From assembly GCA_905480075.1 (NCBI GenBank), contig CAJQOX010000130.1, positions 1 through 49,669 of the forward strand: a stretch of DNA of 49,669 nt. Direction: 5' to 3'. Below are positions 27,782-36,962 of the stretch, piece by piece (the stretch's first letter is position 1; every line of letters begins with the position of its first letter). This DNA is from an uncultured Aureispira sp. (GTDB lineage: Bacteria; Bacteroidota; Bacteroidia; Chitinophagales; Saprospiraceae). The position numbers were made by a program, and so were the translations under genes. Below the pieces are notes generated by a model. It saw only the letters and a list, made by a program, of their open reading frames with translations. It was not told the DNA's origin and did no database searches.

Positions 27782-28603
27782 ATGAGCACATTTAAAGGAA
27801 AAACAGTATTTATCACCGGTTCAAGCAGGGGAATTGGTAAAGCAATGGGACTTAAACTTGCTTCTGAAGGGGCAAACATTATTATTGCTGCCAAGACAAC
27901 AGAACCACATCCTAAATTGCCGGGTACTATTTATACTGCTGCAGAGGAAATGATTGCAGCAGGAGGCAATGCACTGCCTGTGGTAGTTGACATCCGCAGC
28001 GAGGAATTGGTGCAGCAGGCGGTTGACAAGGCTGTTGCTGAGTTTGGAGGCATTGATATTCTCATCAATAATGCGAGTGCCATCAACCTCTCTCCTACCG
28101 AACATGTAACAATGAAGCGTTATGATCTGATGCATTCAGTTAATACAAGGGGCACCTTTTTGTGTACCAAGCTATGTCTCCCGCACCTGAAAAAAGCAGC
28201 TAACCCACACATTCTGAACCTTTCTCCTCCCCTCAACATGGACCCTAAATGGTTTTGCAATCACGTTGCCTATACTATGGCGAAATACGGCATGAGTATG
28301 TGCGTACTCGGACATGCAGAAGAATTTAAAGAAGATGGTATTGGGGTAAATGCTTTATGGCCCCGCACAACTATAGACACGGCTGCAGTTCGTAATTTAT
28401 TAGGCGGGGAGGCATTATCTAAACAATCCCGTACGCCGGATATTATAGCAGATGCAGCCTTTTATATTCTAAGGAGGGATAGCAAGACCACTACAGGCAA
28501 CTTTTTCATAGATGATGAAGTACTGGCAGAAGAAGGAATTACGGACCTGGACCAATATGCTGTTGATCTTTCCTGTGACCTGATGCCTGATTTCTTTGTC
28601 TGA
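27782..28603 (+). CDS. Short-chain dehydrogenase (HSDL2-like)
   Basis: 273 residues. The Rossmann motif is ITGSSRGIGKAMG. DIRSEELVQQAVDKAV, INNASAINLSPTEH and the active-site YTMAKYGMS (YxxxK) follow. The inserted KTTEPHPKLPGTIYTAAEEM and the ending ALWPRTTIDTAAVRNLLGG are typical of the hydroxysteroid-dehydrogenase-like protein 2 group. Ser of the classic triad would be at LNLSPPLN. The cofactor is probably NADP(H) because of the basic/Lys-rich end of strand 2 (AAKTTE). The substrate is unknown and the gene stands alone. Confidence 0.88.
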   Translation: MSTFKGKTVFITGSSRGIGKAMGLKLASEGANIIIAAKTTEPHPKLPGTIYTAAEEMIAAGGNALPVVVDIRSEELVQQAVDKAVAEFGGIDILINNASAINLSPTEHVTMKRYDLMHSVNTRGTFLCTKLCLPHLKKAANPHILNLSPPLNMDPKWFCNHVAYTMAKYGMSMCVLGHAEEFKEDGIGVNALWPRTTIDTAAVRNLLGGEALSKQSRTPDIIADAAFYILRRDSKTTTGNFFIDDEVLAEEGITDLDQYAVDLSCDLMPDFFV

Positions 28604-28628
28604 GATAACAGAATGATTATTTGACTTA

Positions 28629-28796
28629 ATGAAAAAAAATCTTGCAACATACACCAAAAACTCAAAAAAGGACATCTATCCGGTTATTGGCTTATTTTCT
28701 TTCCCCGGCTTCTGTTTTTTGTTGTGTATAGTTAATTTATTTGGCAACAGATTTAATTTTGTTACTCCCCGTCAAAAAATGACTCTCTGTTTTTAA
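28629..28796 (+). CDS. Possible small membrane protein
   Basis: A 55-codon ORF beginning MKKNLATYTKNSKKDI, with one hydrophobic segment (VIGLFSFPGFCFLLCIVNLFG) and a basic end. It starts 25 nt after the SDR gene stop and could be translated from the same transcript. Homology is unknown, there is no Shine-Dalgarno sequence, and composition alone cannot separate it from chance. Confidence 0.3.
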   Translation: MKKNLATYTKNSKKDIYPVIGLFSFPGFCFLLCIVNLFGNRFNFVTPRQKMTLCF

Positions 28797-29011
28797 GTGG
28801 ACAAAACAAATTCTATTTAATCTTCCTTCTTATCGAAATAATTGAATAATCCTTTTTTTACTGAAGAGCAATAAGAGATTTTTTATTACAAACCCTAATA
28901 AAAACCTCTAAATAAAAAGAGAAAAAATTGTAATGAGAATGCATTTAAGCATGATTAGGTCTTTTATTATTCAATTACTTTAAAAATAATAGTATAATAG
29001 CAAGTGAAAAT

Positions 29012-29042
29012 TTTGTAAAGTCCTATTTATTTACAATTTTTG
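29012..29042 (+). promoter_or_regulatory. Candidate promoter of tRNA-Ser
   Basis: TTTG at 29012-29015, a 19-nt spacer, then AATTTTTG at 29035-29042 (one mismatch to TAnnTTTG). The tRNA starts 48 nt further on. Confidence 0.45.
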
Positions 29043-29090
29043 TGCTTCGGGTAGAAAAGCTACTACGAAATATTTGAAAATGCAATATCA

Positions 29091-29180
<90 letters not shown>

Positions 29181-29306
29181 ATTTTCAAACTCTCAGAGTT
29201 TGACTATTTTTATCTGCTTAGTCTCTGATTCAATCAGTACTTTGCAAAATGAGCTAATTGAAACTAATTTTTTTGTTTAAAACTTTCGCAAACCATCCTT
29301 AGAGTT

Positions 29307-30155
29307 ATGAAAAAGGTTTTCGTTTTATTTTTCGCACTTTTACTAAGTGTATGCACTTACAACAATGTTATTGTCGCACAAGGACCAGATAGTCCTGAAG
29401 ACACTTCTCAAAATGCAACTGTCGAACCGGTTACTACCCCTGAAGTAGATCCTGAAGTTGAGAATTTGCCTGTATCAGGTGATCCTGTTATTGAGCGATC
29501 AGCGCATCAGGTAGTTAAGAAAAACTTCATTGATGGTGGTTGGATATTTATGTCTATCGTTTTGGTATGTCTTATTTTGGGTCTTGCTATCGCTATTGAG
29601 CGTATCATTACACTTAGTCTGGCAACTGTCAACACCAAGAAACTGGTTGCTGAACTTGAAGGAGCTATTGTTAATGGTGACATTGCAGAAGCTCAGAACA
29701 TCTGCAAAGCTACACCGGGCCCTACTGCTGAGGTTTTAGGTGAAGGCCTTAAACGTGTTGACGACGGCATTGATGCTGTTGAAAAAGCTATTGTTTCCAA
29801 TGGCTCAGTTCAGATGGGACTTTTGGAAAAAGGTTTAGTGTGGCTGGCATTATTTATTGCCCTGGCACCGATGCTTGGTTTTATGGGTACAGTATTAGGT
29901 ATGATCGACGCTTTTGATTCTATTCAAAAAGCAGGAGATATTCAACCTTCAATGGTTGCGGGTGGTATTAAAGTTGCCCTTTTGACTACTGTATTCGGAC
30001 TGATCACTGCTATTATCCTACAGGTTTTTTACAACTATATCACTTCTAAAGTAGATAGTCTTGTAAATTCAATGGAAGATGCTACAATCAGCCTTGTGGA
30101 TATTCTTATCGACAACAGGAAACTGCCTGATAACAAAACTGCTGTTGCAGAATAA
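29307..30155 (+). CDS. exbB: ExbB/TolQ/MotA-type proton channel subunit
   Basis: 282 residues. An N-terminal signal-like helix and an acidic Pro/Glu-rich spacer (about 25-60) precede three membrane helices: IFMSIVLVCLILGLAIAIERI, GLVWLALFIALAPMLGFMGTV and VALLTTVFGLITAIILQVFYN. The APMLGFMGTVLGMIDAF stretch and the AGGIKVALLTTVFGL helix are the conserved channel-forming elements. ExbB pentamers couple proton flow to ExbD/TonB or Tol-type energy transfer. It opens a five-gene cluster with a four-helix protein and three ExbD genes. Confidence 0.93.
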   Translation: MKKVFVLFFALLLSVCTYNNVIVAQGPDSPEDTSQNATVEPVTTPEVDPEVENLPVSGDPVIERSAHQVVKKNFIDGGWIFMSIVLVCLILGLAIAIERIITLSLATVNTKKLVAELEGAIVNGDIAEAQNICKATPGPTAEVLGEGLKRVDDGIDAVEKAIVSNGSVQMGLLEKGLVWLALFIALAPMLGFMGTVLGMIDAFDSIQKAGDIQPSMVAGGIKVALLTTVFGLITAIILQVFYNYITSKVDSLVNSMEDATISLVDILIDNRKLPDNKTAVAE

Positions 30156-30186
30156 TTTTTTTGATTAATTAAAAATCTCGAATATT

Positions 30187-30699
30187 ATGACCGGAGCATA
30201 TCAGTTTCTGAAAAAATACGGCGTTTCAATTGGTTTTACAACCGGAACCGTGCTATGCCTTATAATGTATGCTATTATTATAGGTGGCTATCCTGAATTC
30301 AATCCTACAGAAAAAGAGTTGTATGGCTCTTCAATTTTTGATTTCGGTATCTTCACTACTTATTTTTTGATTTTCATGGGAGTTATTCTTGTAGCAATAT
30401 TTTCATTGTTATATGTAATAAAAAACCCTAAGGAATCAGTAAAAGGCCTTATTGGTTTTGGTCTGATTGTAGTCCTTTTCTTCGTCACCTATTCAATGGG
30501 AGATGGTTCATTGACAACCGAATTGGTAAACAGTGACCCTACCTTATTGCCTTTAGATGTAAAATATGAAGAAGGTGTGACGCAATCTACAGGGGTTAAG
30601 TTTGCAGATGGCATGATAAAGTTTGGATATATCATGATGATTCTTGCAATTATCTCTATGTTATTGGCTGCAGGCCGTGATTTTATTAAACAATCTTAA
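30187..30699 (+). CDS. Four-helix inner-membrane protein of the Exb cluster
   Basis: 170 residues with four predicted membrane helices (about 14-33, 52-74, 86-105 and 146-164). The soluble loop between helices 3 and 4 contains TTELVNSDPTLLPLDVKYEEG. I do not recognise a named family, but its position between exbB and the exbD genes and the tight spacing (31 nt and 10 nt) point to a component of the same complex. Confidence 0.8.
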   Translation: MTGAYQFLKKYGVSIGFTTGTVLCLIMYAIIIGGYPEFNPTEKELYGSSIFDFGIFTTYFLIFMGVILVAIFSLLYVIKNPKESVKGLIGFGLIVVLFFVTYSMGDGSLTTELVNSDPTLLPLDVKYEEGVTQSTGVKFADGMIKFGYIMMILAIISMLLAAGRDFIKQS

Positions 30700-30709
30700 G
30701 CTAAAAAAG

Positions 30710-31249
30710 ATGGCTAAAAGAGACTTACCGGAAATCAATGCGGGTTCTATGGCAGATATTGCCTTCCTGCTTTTGATATTCTTTTTGGTTACAACAACGA
30801 TACAGACCGATTCGGGGCTGAGTGTTTTGTTGCCTCCCTATGTCGAGGAACCTCCTCCACCGGAAAAGAAGAACAAAAGGAATGTATTTGCTGTACAGAT
30901 AAATGGTAATAATGATTTGTTGATACGAGGGCGTCAGTGTCCTGATGTTAACTCAATTAAAGAAAAGGCAATTACATTTATTACTAACAGAGGTAAAGAC
31001 CCAAATTCGTCTGACTCTCCTAATAAGGCAATCATTTCCTTGTTAAATGATAATGGGACATCATACGAAATGTATGTTGCTGTATACAATCAGCTGAAAG
31101 CTGCCTATAATCAGTTATGGGAAGAAACATCTATGGAAAAATATGGTCGTTCCTACGATGATTTGAACAAAGAGGAAAGAAAGGCTGTCCGTAATGAATA
31201 TCCTTTGGTAATTTCGGAAGCAGAACCTTCTGATTTACTGAAAAGTTAA
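30710..31249 (+). CDS. exbD: ExbD/TolR-type protein (first of three)
   Basis: 179 residues from the ATG at 30710. The single N-terminal helix is preceded by INAGSMADIAFLLLIFFLV, with the proton-pathway Asp at residue 16. A periplasmic domain follows (VFAVQINGNNDLLIRGRQ) with the C-terminal YPLVISEAEPSDLL. This copy has an Asn/Asp-rich insert (RGKDPNSSDSPNKA). The start is chosen because it gives the family N-terminus; an upstream in-frame ATG lies inside the previous gene. Confidence 0.92.
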   Translation: MAKRDLPEINAGSMADIAFLLLIFFLVTTTIQTDSGLSVLLPPYVEEPPPPEKKNKRNVFAVQINGNNDLLIRGRQCPDVNSIKEKAITFITNRGKDPNSSDSPNKAIISLLNDNGTSYEMYVAVYNQLKAAYNQLWEETSMEKYGRSYDDLNKEERKAVRNEYPLVISEAEPSDLLKS

Positions 31250-31336
31250 TTGAAATAAAACAATTAAGTTTGGCCTGAGAACTTCTGTCCGGCAACCTGA
31301 TAGAATAATTTTTATTCATCAATAAAAGAAGTTCTT

Positions 31337-31855
31337 ATGAAAAAACGAAAATTACCGCCCTTGGGGGCGGGGTCGATGGCTGATGTAGCCTTCTTGCTGT
31401 TGGTATTTTTTTTAATAGCAACTACCATTGAAACCGATGCAGGATTAAATCTGGTTTTACCTCCCTGGACGGAGAATGAAACTATTCAACCTGTCCCTGA
31501 ATACAATGTTCTTAGCATTCAATTAAATGCTCTAGACGATTTGTATGTTGAAGGGGAAAAAGTCAGATTGAGTGACCTTAATCAAAGAACAAAACAAATG
31601 GTTTTGTCAGAGGCAAAATCGCCGGAAGAGGCGATAGTATCTATACAAATTGACAATGCTACTACCTATGAACACTATATTGCTGTTTTTAATGAGGTAA
31701 AAGCCGGATATAAGGAAATATGGAACGATACTGCCCTTAAAAAATTTGGTCAGAAATACGATGATCTGGAGACGGAAAATCAGAAAGTAATTTTGAAAAC
31801 TTATCCTCTTGTTATTTCAGAAGCAGAACCTTCTGATTTTGCTATGAAGAAATAG
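31337..31855 (+). CDS. exbD: ExbD/TolR-type protein (second of three)
   Basis: 172 residues. GAGSMADVAFLLLVFFLIATT holds Asp16, the same position as in the first copy. The periplasmic domain shares the C-terminal motif YPLVISEAEPSDFAM with the first copy, so these two arose by duplication; the middle parts have diverged (VLSIQLNALDDLYVEG against VFAVQINGNNDLLIRG). Confidence 0.92.
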   Translation: MKKRKLPPLGAGSMADVAFLLLVFFLIATTIETDAGLNLVLPPWTENETIQPVPEYNVLSIQLNALDDLYVEGEKVRLSDLNQRTKQMVLSEAKSPEEAIVSIQIDNATTYEHYIAVFNEVKAGYKEIWNDTALKKFGQKYDDLETENQKVILKTYPLVISEAEPSDFAMKK

Positions 31856-31897
31856 TATTATTTGAATTGAAAATTTATTTTATTTATACATATAATT

Positions 31898-32374
31898 ATG
31901 TCTAAGTTTAAGAAAAAAGGTAAAAAGGGTGCACCGGGAATAACAACTGCCTCTTTGCCCGATATTGTTTTTATGTTGCTGTTCTTTTTTATGGTAGTAA
32001 CCAAGATGAGAGATAGTGAGATGAAGGTAAAAATACAGGTACCTGCTGCAACTGAATTACAGAAGTTAGAAAAGAAATCTTTGGTAAGCCATGTATATAT
32101 TGGTTCTCCTATACCAAAATATGCTGCTGTAATGGGTTCTGCACCTCGTATTCAGTTGAACGATCAGTTTGCAGATCCTTCACAGATACCTTTCTTTATT
32201 GCTAATGAGATCGAAAAGTTATCGAATCCTAAATTAAGAAGGGCAATGACCTGTGCTATGCGGGTAGATAAAGAGGTTAAAATGGGTATTGTTACGGAGG
32301 TAAAAACGGAGTTGCGTAAGGTCAACTTCCGGAAAGTCTCCTACCTTGCCTCGGATGCAGGAGAATTGGAATAA
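31898..32374 (+). CDS. exbD: ExbD/TolR-type protein (third, divergent)
   Basis: 158 residues. The N-terminus is lysine-rich (KFKKKGKKGAP), followed by TTASLPDIVFMLLFFFMVVT with the conserved Asp at 22. The periplasmic part (VYIGSPIPKY, RIQLNDQFADPSQIPFFI, RKVNFRKVSYLAS) does not carry the YPLVISEAEPSD ending of the first two copies, so it is a separate ExbD lineage. It closes the cluster; a strong terminator follows 22 nt after the stop. Confidence 0.9.
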   Translation: MSKFKKKGKKGAPGITTASLPDIVFMLLFFFMVVTKMRDSEMKVKIQVPAATELQKLEKKSLVSHVYIGSPIPKYAAVMGSAPRIQLNDQFADPSQIPFFIANEIEKLSNPKLRRAMTCAMRVDKEVKMGIVTEVKTELRKVNFRKVSYLASDAGELE

Positions 32375-32395
32375 ATAATTATTCTACTTTCTTAA

Positions 32396-32433
32396 CAGAA
32401 AAAGCCTTTTCCTTCAGGAAAAGGCTTTTTCTG
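32396..32433 (+). terminator. Strong Rho-independent terminator of the Exb cluster
   Basis: A 17-bp perfect stem with a four-base loop (ttca). The arms are 32396-32412 and 32417-32433, with the U-run inside the 3' arm (ggcttttt). It is symmetric, so it could act in both directions. Confidence 0.93.
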
Positions 32434-32512
32434 TTTATTGAATTATTTTATTATTTTTGATTTTCAAAATAAAACATGCTGATTTAAGCATTAAATCATA
32501 GACACCATTTTT

Positions 32513-35080
32513 ATGGCAAAGAAGAAAAAAACATCAAAGTCCGGGAAAAACAAAGGACAGCAGAAAAAAACCAAACAAGTTGAGGAAACTGTAAAGAAAA
32601 AAAAACCGGTAATCAAGACAAATAAAAAATCTTCAAAGCCTGCAATCATAATTGATTTTTTTGAAGATACTTTGGGTAAAAACTCCGTCTATCTGCTTTC
32701 AGGTCTTTTGGCGATGATCGCTTTTATGGTATATGGAGGATTTTGGTTTACAGATAATGTTTTTTTATTTAAAGATATAGGTTCAGACACTATCAATGTT
32801 TTTTACCCTAATTACTATTGGAATGCCGAAATCTGGGAGCAGGAAGGGGTATTTCCCAGCTGGTCCTTTACATCCGGACTGGGTCAGGATATAATGATTG
32901 GATCTAAGGGCGATCCATTTATCTGGTTGCTTTATTTAGCCGGCAAGGAATCAATTTTAGGTGGTCTTGCCTATATAGAAGCTTTGAAGGTGGTGCTTTC
33001 CGGCCTTTGTTTCTATGCTTTTCTGAGAACGATAGGAACTGCCTATCTAGCTTCTGTTGCTGGAGGGCTGCTATATGCCTTCAGTGGCTTTATGATGGTG
33101 GGTAGCGGATGGTATGTATTTACTATTGAAGGACTATATTTTGCCATGATGCTTTTGGCCTTTGAACGATTTCTGGTCTTGGGAAAATGGGGTTTATTTC
33201 CCTTTACATTGATGCTTGTTGCAATTTACCAACCACTGGATGTCTACATCATGGCTATATTGATCGGTACATATGGAACGGTCCGAATTCTTCAGATGAA
33301 TGATTTTGACTGGAAGGATCTTTTCAAAAAATATATGCAGCTTCTGGGTTTAGGTGTATTGGCATTGGCAATGGGTGCATTTATATTTTTACCTTCAATA
33401 GAACTGATGCTGAACAGCCCGCGTGTATTGGGAGATTCTTCTTTCTTTACTCAGTTGCAATCCACTAATCCTTTCGAATTATTATGGAGTACAACCGGCC
33501 CTGAAAACGCTTATGCAGGATCAGATTTATGGGAAACTACAAAAGGAAGGTTATTATCAACAAATCTTTTGGTAGACAATGAAAACATATACCGTGGGTC
33601 TATGAATTATCTGGAAGCCCCGGCTATTTATTGTGGCCTCGGCACCCTGATACTTATACCTCAGGCCTTTGCATTTTTCAGCAAAAAAGAAAGAATACTT
33701 TTCGGAAGTCTGTTGGGCATTTATCTACTTCCTTTAATTTTTCCATATTTGCGCTATTCCTTCTGGCTCTTTGCAGGAGATTACTTCAGGTATTATTCCC
33801 TGTTTGTAATTTTTATTCTACTGTATCTTGCCATCAGGTCCCTACATTTAATTTTCAAAGAGAATTCATTCAGCTGGATAGCATTTGGAATAGGTACCTT
33901 ACTGACTTTTTATCTTTTATTATCTGTCGGCAATACAGAAAAAATAGTTGTGAATGAATCTACCAGAAACTTTTTGATGTTTCTTTCGGGATTAAACGTG
34001 CTTGTAATTGCGGCAGCATCAATGAAATCTTTCAGAACAATTGCCGGAATGGCCTTTCTGGGAATTTTAATTGTAGAACTGATATCTGTTGCCAAGCCTA
34101 CTCTTAACAATCGTACAATTGCAACAGCAAGTGAATTTACCAAAAACAAAGTCGGATATAATGATTATACAATGGATGCTGTTGACTATATAAAATCCAC
34201 AGATGCCGGCTTTCACAGAATAGAAAAATACGGTTATCATTCCGGCCTTGCAATTCACAGTAGCATGAACGATGCCAAGGTGCAGGGATTTATGGGTTCA
34301 AAGAACTACCACTCTTTCAATCAGCTCAACTATATTCGTTTTTTGGGAGCATTGAACATCATAGACATGAGCAATGAAAATCAGACCCGTTGGGCACCCG
34401 GAGTGGGAATGAGACAATTGCTTAGCATGCTTGTGAGCAATAAATATGTACTTACCAAATCAGGGGCTGACAAACCTGTTGGGCTTGGTTATAAACATAT
34501 CAAAACGGTTGGAGATGTTTCCATCTTTCAGAACCAACATTTTTTACCTTTGGGATTCACCTATGACAAAATGATCTTAAGGTCTGATTTTGACAAAATA
34601 AAAAACGACAATATTTCAAAAGACATAACATTGATGAAAGCTGTTGTATTAGAGGATGAGAACACTGAAACAGTCCAAAAACTTTCTAAGTTTGACACTA
34701 CTTTAGTTCAGCCAAAATTTTACTCAGAGGCCGTTCTTACCGAAGATGTAAACAACAGAAAACAGGAAGCATTTGAGATGGAGGCATTCAAAAATTCAAA
34801 AATAAAAGGAAAAATAAGCGTATCAAAAGACAAAATGTTGTTCTTTTCCATTCCTTTCGACAAGGGCTGGTCAGCCATCGTGGATGGTAAGGAGGCGGAG
34901 ATACATCAGGTTAACATTGGCTTTTCGGGTATTATGTTGTCCAAGGGTGCACATACTGTAGAGTTGATTTATGAGACTCCCTATGCAAGTATTGGATTTT
35001 GGATAAGTTTATTTGGGTTTATTTTATTTGGACTTGGAATGTGGGTATGGAAAAAGAATGAAAAAGAGGTTTTGATATAA
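32513..35080 (+). CDS. YfhO-family multi-pass membrane protein (GT-C-like)
   Basis: 855 residues. A lysine-rich cytoplasmic N-terminus (about 1-45) is followed by about 12-13 membrane helices and a C-terminal soluble domain with a last helix. YfhO landmarks are DIGSDTINVFYPNYYWNAEIW, PSWSFTSGLGQDIMIG, GDPFIWLLYLAG and SIPFDKGWSAIVDGKEAEI near the C-terminus, then PYASIGFWISLFGFILFGLG. Some YfhO proteins transfer sugars onto lipid- or wall-linked polymers (for example lipoteichoic acid glycosylation), so surface glycosylation is plausible. The gene converges with wecE with nine bases between them. Confidence 0.88.
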   Translation: MAKKKKTSKSGKNKGQQKKTKQVEETVKKKKPVIKTNKKSSKPAIIIDFFEDTLGKNSVYLLSGLLAMIAFMVYGGFWFTDNVFLFKDIGSDTINVFYPNYYWNAEIWEQEGVFPSWSFTSGLGQDIMIGSKGDPFIWLLYLAGKESILGGLAYIEALKVVLSGLCFYAFLRTIGTAYLASVAGGLLYAFSGFMMVGSGWYVFTIEGLYFAMMLLAFERFLVLGKWGLFPFTLMLVAIYQPLDVYIMAILIGTYGTVRILQMNDFDWKDLFKKYMQLLGLGVLALAMGAFIFLPSIELMLNSPRVLGDSSFFTQLQSTNPFELLWSTTGPENAYAGSDLWETTKGRLLSTNLLVDNENIYRGSMNYLEAPAIYCGLGTLILIPQAFAFFSKKERILFGSLLGIYLLPLIFPYLRYSFWLFAGDYFRYYSLFVIFILLYLAIRSLHLIFKENSFSWIAFGIGTLLTFYLLLSVGNTEKIVVNESTRNFLMFLSGLNVLVIAAASMKSFRTIAGMAFLGILIVELISVAKPTLNNRTIATASEFTKNKVGYNDYTMDAVDYIKSTDAGFHRIEKYGYHSGLAIHSSMNDAKVQGFMGSKNYHSFNQLNYIRFLGALNIIDMSNENQTRWAPGVGMRQLLSMLVSNKYVLTKSGADKPVGLGYKHIKTVGDVSIFQNQHFLPLGFTYDKMILRSDFDKIKNDNISKDITLMKAVVLEDENTETVQKLSKFDTTLVQPKFYSEAVLTEDVNNRKQEAFEMEAFKNSKIKGKISVSKDKMLFFSIPFDKGWSAIVDGKEAEIHQVNIGFSGIMLSKGAHTVELIYETPYASIGFWISLFGFILFGLGMWVWKKNEKEVLI

Positions 35081-35089
35081 AAAATTAAA

Positions 35090-36214
35090 TTATTTAAAAT
35101 AATTAAGAATTGTATTTACGATAAATTGTAAATTGCTATCAGAGAGTTCGTAAAACAAGGGGAGTCTTACTAAATTATCTGCATACCTATCGCACTCAGA
35201 CAAGGTTCTTCCATCGTGTTTATCAGCATAAAAAGAACTTTTATGCAAAGACAGATAATGAAAAACTGCAAGAATATCATTATCCCTCAGATGTTGTATT
35301 AACTTTTGTCTTTCTTTTAAAGAATTACAAACCATATAAAACATATGACCGTTATTAGTAGCATAATCAGGAATTAAAGGCAGATTGATCTTACCTTCTG
35401 ACTCAAGCTGCTTCAAATTTTGATAATAATAATTCCATATTTTTTTTCGACGTCTTTGAATATCCTCCAGGTTCTCAAGTTGTGCATACAGGAAAGCAGA
35501 AACGATTTCAGCAGGCAGGAAAGAAGACCCTACATCCACCCAACCGTATTTATCAACATCCCCTCTGAAAAATGCAGCTCTGTTCGTCCCTTTCTCCCAT
35601 ATAATTTCGGAGCGTTCCACAAATCTTTCATCATTAATAACCAGCATTCCACCCTCTCCAGAAATAATATTCTTGGTTTCATGAAAGGAAAATGCAGCTA
35701 AGTGGCCAATACTTCCCAAAGGATTACCTTTGTAAAAAGAATCAATTGCCTGTGCAGCATCTTCTACAACAAACAAATTATTTCTGTTTGCAATGTCCAT
35801 AAGGACATCCATATCACAAGCGATGCCAGCATAATGCACTACGACAATAGCCTTCGTTTTGGGAGTTATCAGTTGCTCTATTAATTCTGGATTAATATTG
35901 GGATTATGAATGCAACTATCAGCAAAGCGAATCACTGCCCCCCGAAGAACAAAAGCATTAGAAGTTGACACAAAGGTGTAGGAAGGCATAATTATCTCAT
36001 CTCCTTCTTTTATATCGAGAAGGATAGCACACATTTCGAGCGCATCTGTACAGGAAGTTGTCAGCAGTGTTTTACGGAATCCATACTTATTTTCAAAAAA
36101 ATCCTGGCACTTATTAGTATATAAACCATTCCCTGATATTTTACCGGAATATACCGCCTGATATAGATAATGTGCTTCTTTGCCAGTGAGGTAAGGTTTG
36201 TTGAATGGAATCAT
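35090..36214 (-). CDS. wecE: dTDP-4-amino-4,6-dideoxygalactose transaminase
   Basis: 374 residues, DegT/DnrJ/EryC1 family. It is very close to RffA/WecE in remembered blocks: MIPFNKPYLTGKE, TTSCTDALEM, MPSYTFVSTSNAF, VEDAAQAIDSFY, FSFHETKNIISGEGG (PLP lysine about 181) and GTNRAAFFRGDVDKYGWVD. It turns dTDP-4-keto-6-deoxyglucose into dTDP-4-amino-4,6-dideoxygalactose for a surface glycan. It is the last gene of the minus-strand glycan operon, 71 nt after the acyltransferase gene. Confidence 0.92.
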   Translation of the reverse strand: MIPFNKPYLTGKEAHYLYQAVYSGKISGNGLYTNKCQDFFENKYGFRKTLLTTSCTDALEMCAILLDIKEGDEIIMPSYTFVSTSNAFVLRGAVIRFADSCIHNPNINPELIEQLITPKTKAIVVVHYAGIACDMDVLMDIANRNNLFVVEDAAQAIDSFYKGNPLGSIGHLAAFSFHETKNIISGEGGMLVINDERFVERSEIIWEKGTNRAAFFRGDVDKYGWVDVGSSFLPAEIVSAFLYAQLENLEDIQRRRKKIWNYYYQNLKQLESEGKINLPLIPDYATNNGHMFYMVCNSLKERQKLIQHLRDNDILAVFHYLSLHKSSFYADKHDGRTLSECDRYADNLVRLPLFYELSDSNLQFIVNTILNYFK

Positions 36215-36285
36215 TATAAAAATTAAATTATTTAATATTAAAGATAAATATAATATACCTGTTTAATTTTAAAAATCAATAAAAA

Positions 36286-36936
36286 TCATCTGATAAATCG
36301 TGCCGGAGAACCAACATACAGTCCCGGTTTATTGATATTATTAATAACAACAGCCCCGCCGCCCAACTGACAATTGTCAACAATTGTAATATTATCTATA
36401 ATGGTACAATTGATTCCAAGGTTACAACATTCCCCAACTTCAATAAAGCCGGCCATAGCTACTCTTGGTGAAAGAAATGAATGATTTCCAACGGAAGAAT
36501 CATGAGCAATCGTACAGCTTGTATTCAACAGTACATTATCACCGATGCAAACATTAAAGTCAAGGGTTGAACCAGGCAACATAAAAATCCCTTCTCCTAG
36601 TATACAGGATTCATCGACGAAGCAGGTACTGTGAATAATATTTGCAAAGGGAATTTCATCCTTAAATCTATCAAATGACCCTTTTCGAAAAGAAAAATGT
36701 TTATAACCAATACCAATCATCAGGCAATCGAAGAGTCCTTTGTTATACAGATAAGAAACATCATCAAGTCCTCCTAGTACAGGAATCCCATTAACATTTT
36801 CTCCGGTCTCAAGAAAATCGTTAAAAAACCCTGCTATTTGCATACCGGAATCGATGCTTGCATGATAAGCAATAAGCTGTCCCAGATCACCTGAACCTAT
36901 TATAGCCAGCTTTTTATCTTTCAGATTTTTTTTCAT
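36286..36936 (-). CDS. NeuD/PglD-like sugar O/N-acyltransferase (left-handed beta helix)
   Basis: 216 residues from the ATG at 36936; a TTG six codons earlier is weaker. The N-terminal Rossmann-like part is KLAIIGSGDLGQLIAYH. It is followed by left-handed beta-helix hexapeptide repeats (about 105-205: CILGEGIFMLPGSTLDFN, CIGDNVLLNTSCTIAHDSSVGN) ending GLYVGSPARFI. The NeuD/PglD family acetylates amino sugars; the His in CTIAHDS is the usual catalytic base. Next to wecE, the simplest job is N-acetylation of the 4-amino-dideoxy sugar. Confidence 0.88.
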   Translation of the reverse strand: MKKNLKDKKLAIIGSGDLGQLIAYHASIDSGMQIAGFFNDFLETGENVNGIPVLGGLDDVSYLYNKGLFDCLMIGIGYKHFSFRKGSFDRFKDEIPFANIIHSTCFVDESCILGEGIFMLPGSTLDFNVCIGDNVLLNTSCTIAHDSSVGNHSFLSPRVAMAGFIEVGECCNLGINCTIIDNITIVDNCQLGGGAVVINNINKPGLYVGSPARFIR

Positions 36937-36962
36937 AACAGTAAAACGCTTCAAATGAAATA

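Larger units (their letters stand above)
28604..29090. other. Intergenic region before tRNA-Ser
   Basis: 487 nt between the SDR gene and the tRNA. It contains one possible 55-codon ORF (28629-28796) and a plausible tRNA promoter (29012-29042), both listed separately. The rest is AT-rich with no visible structure. Confidence 0.5.
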
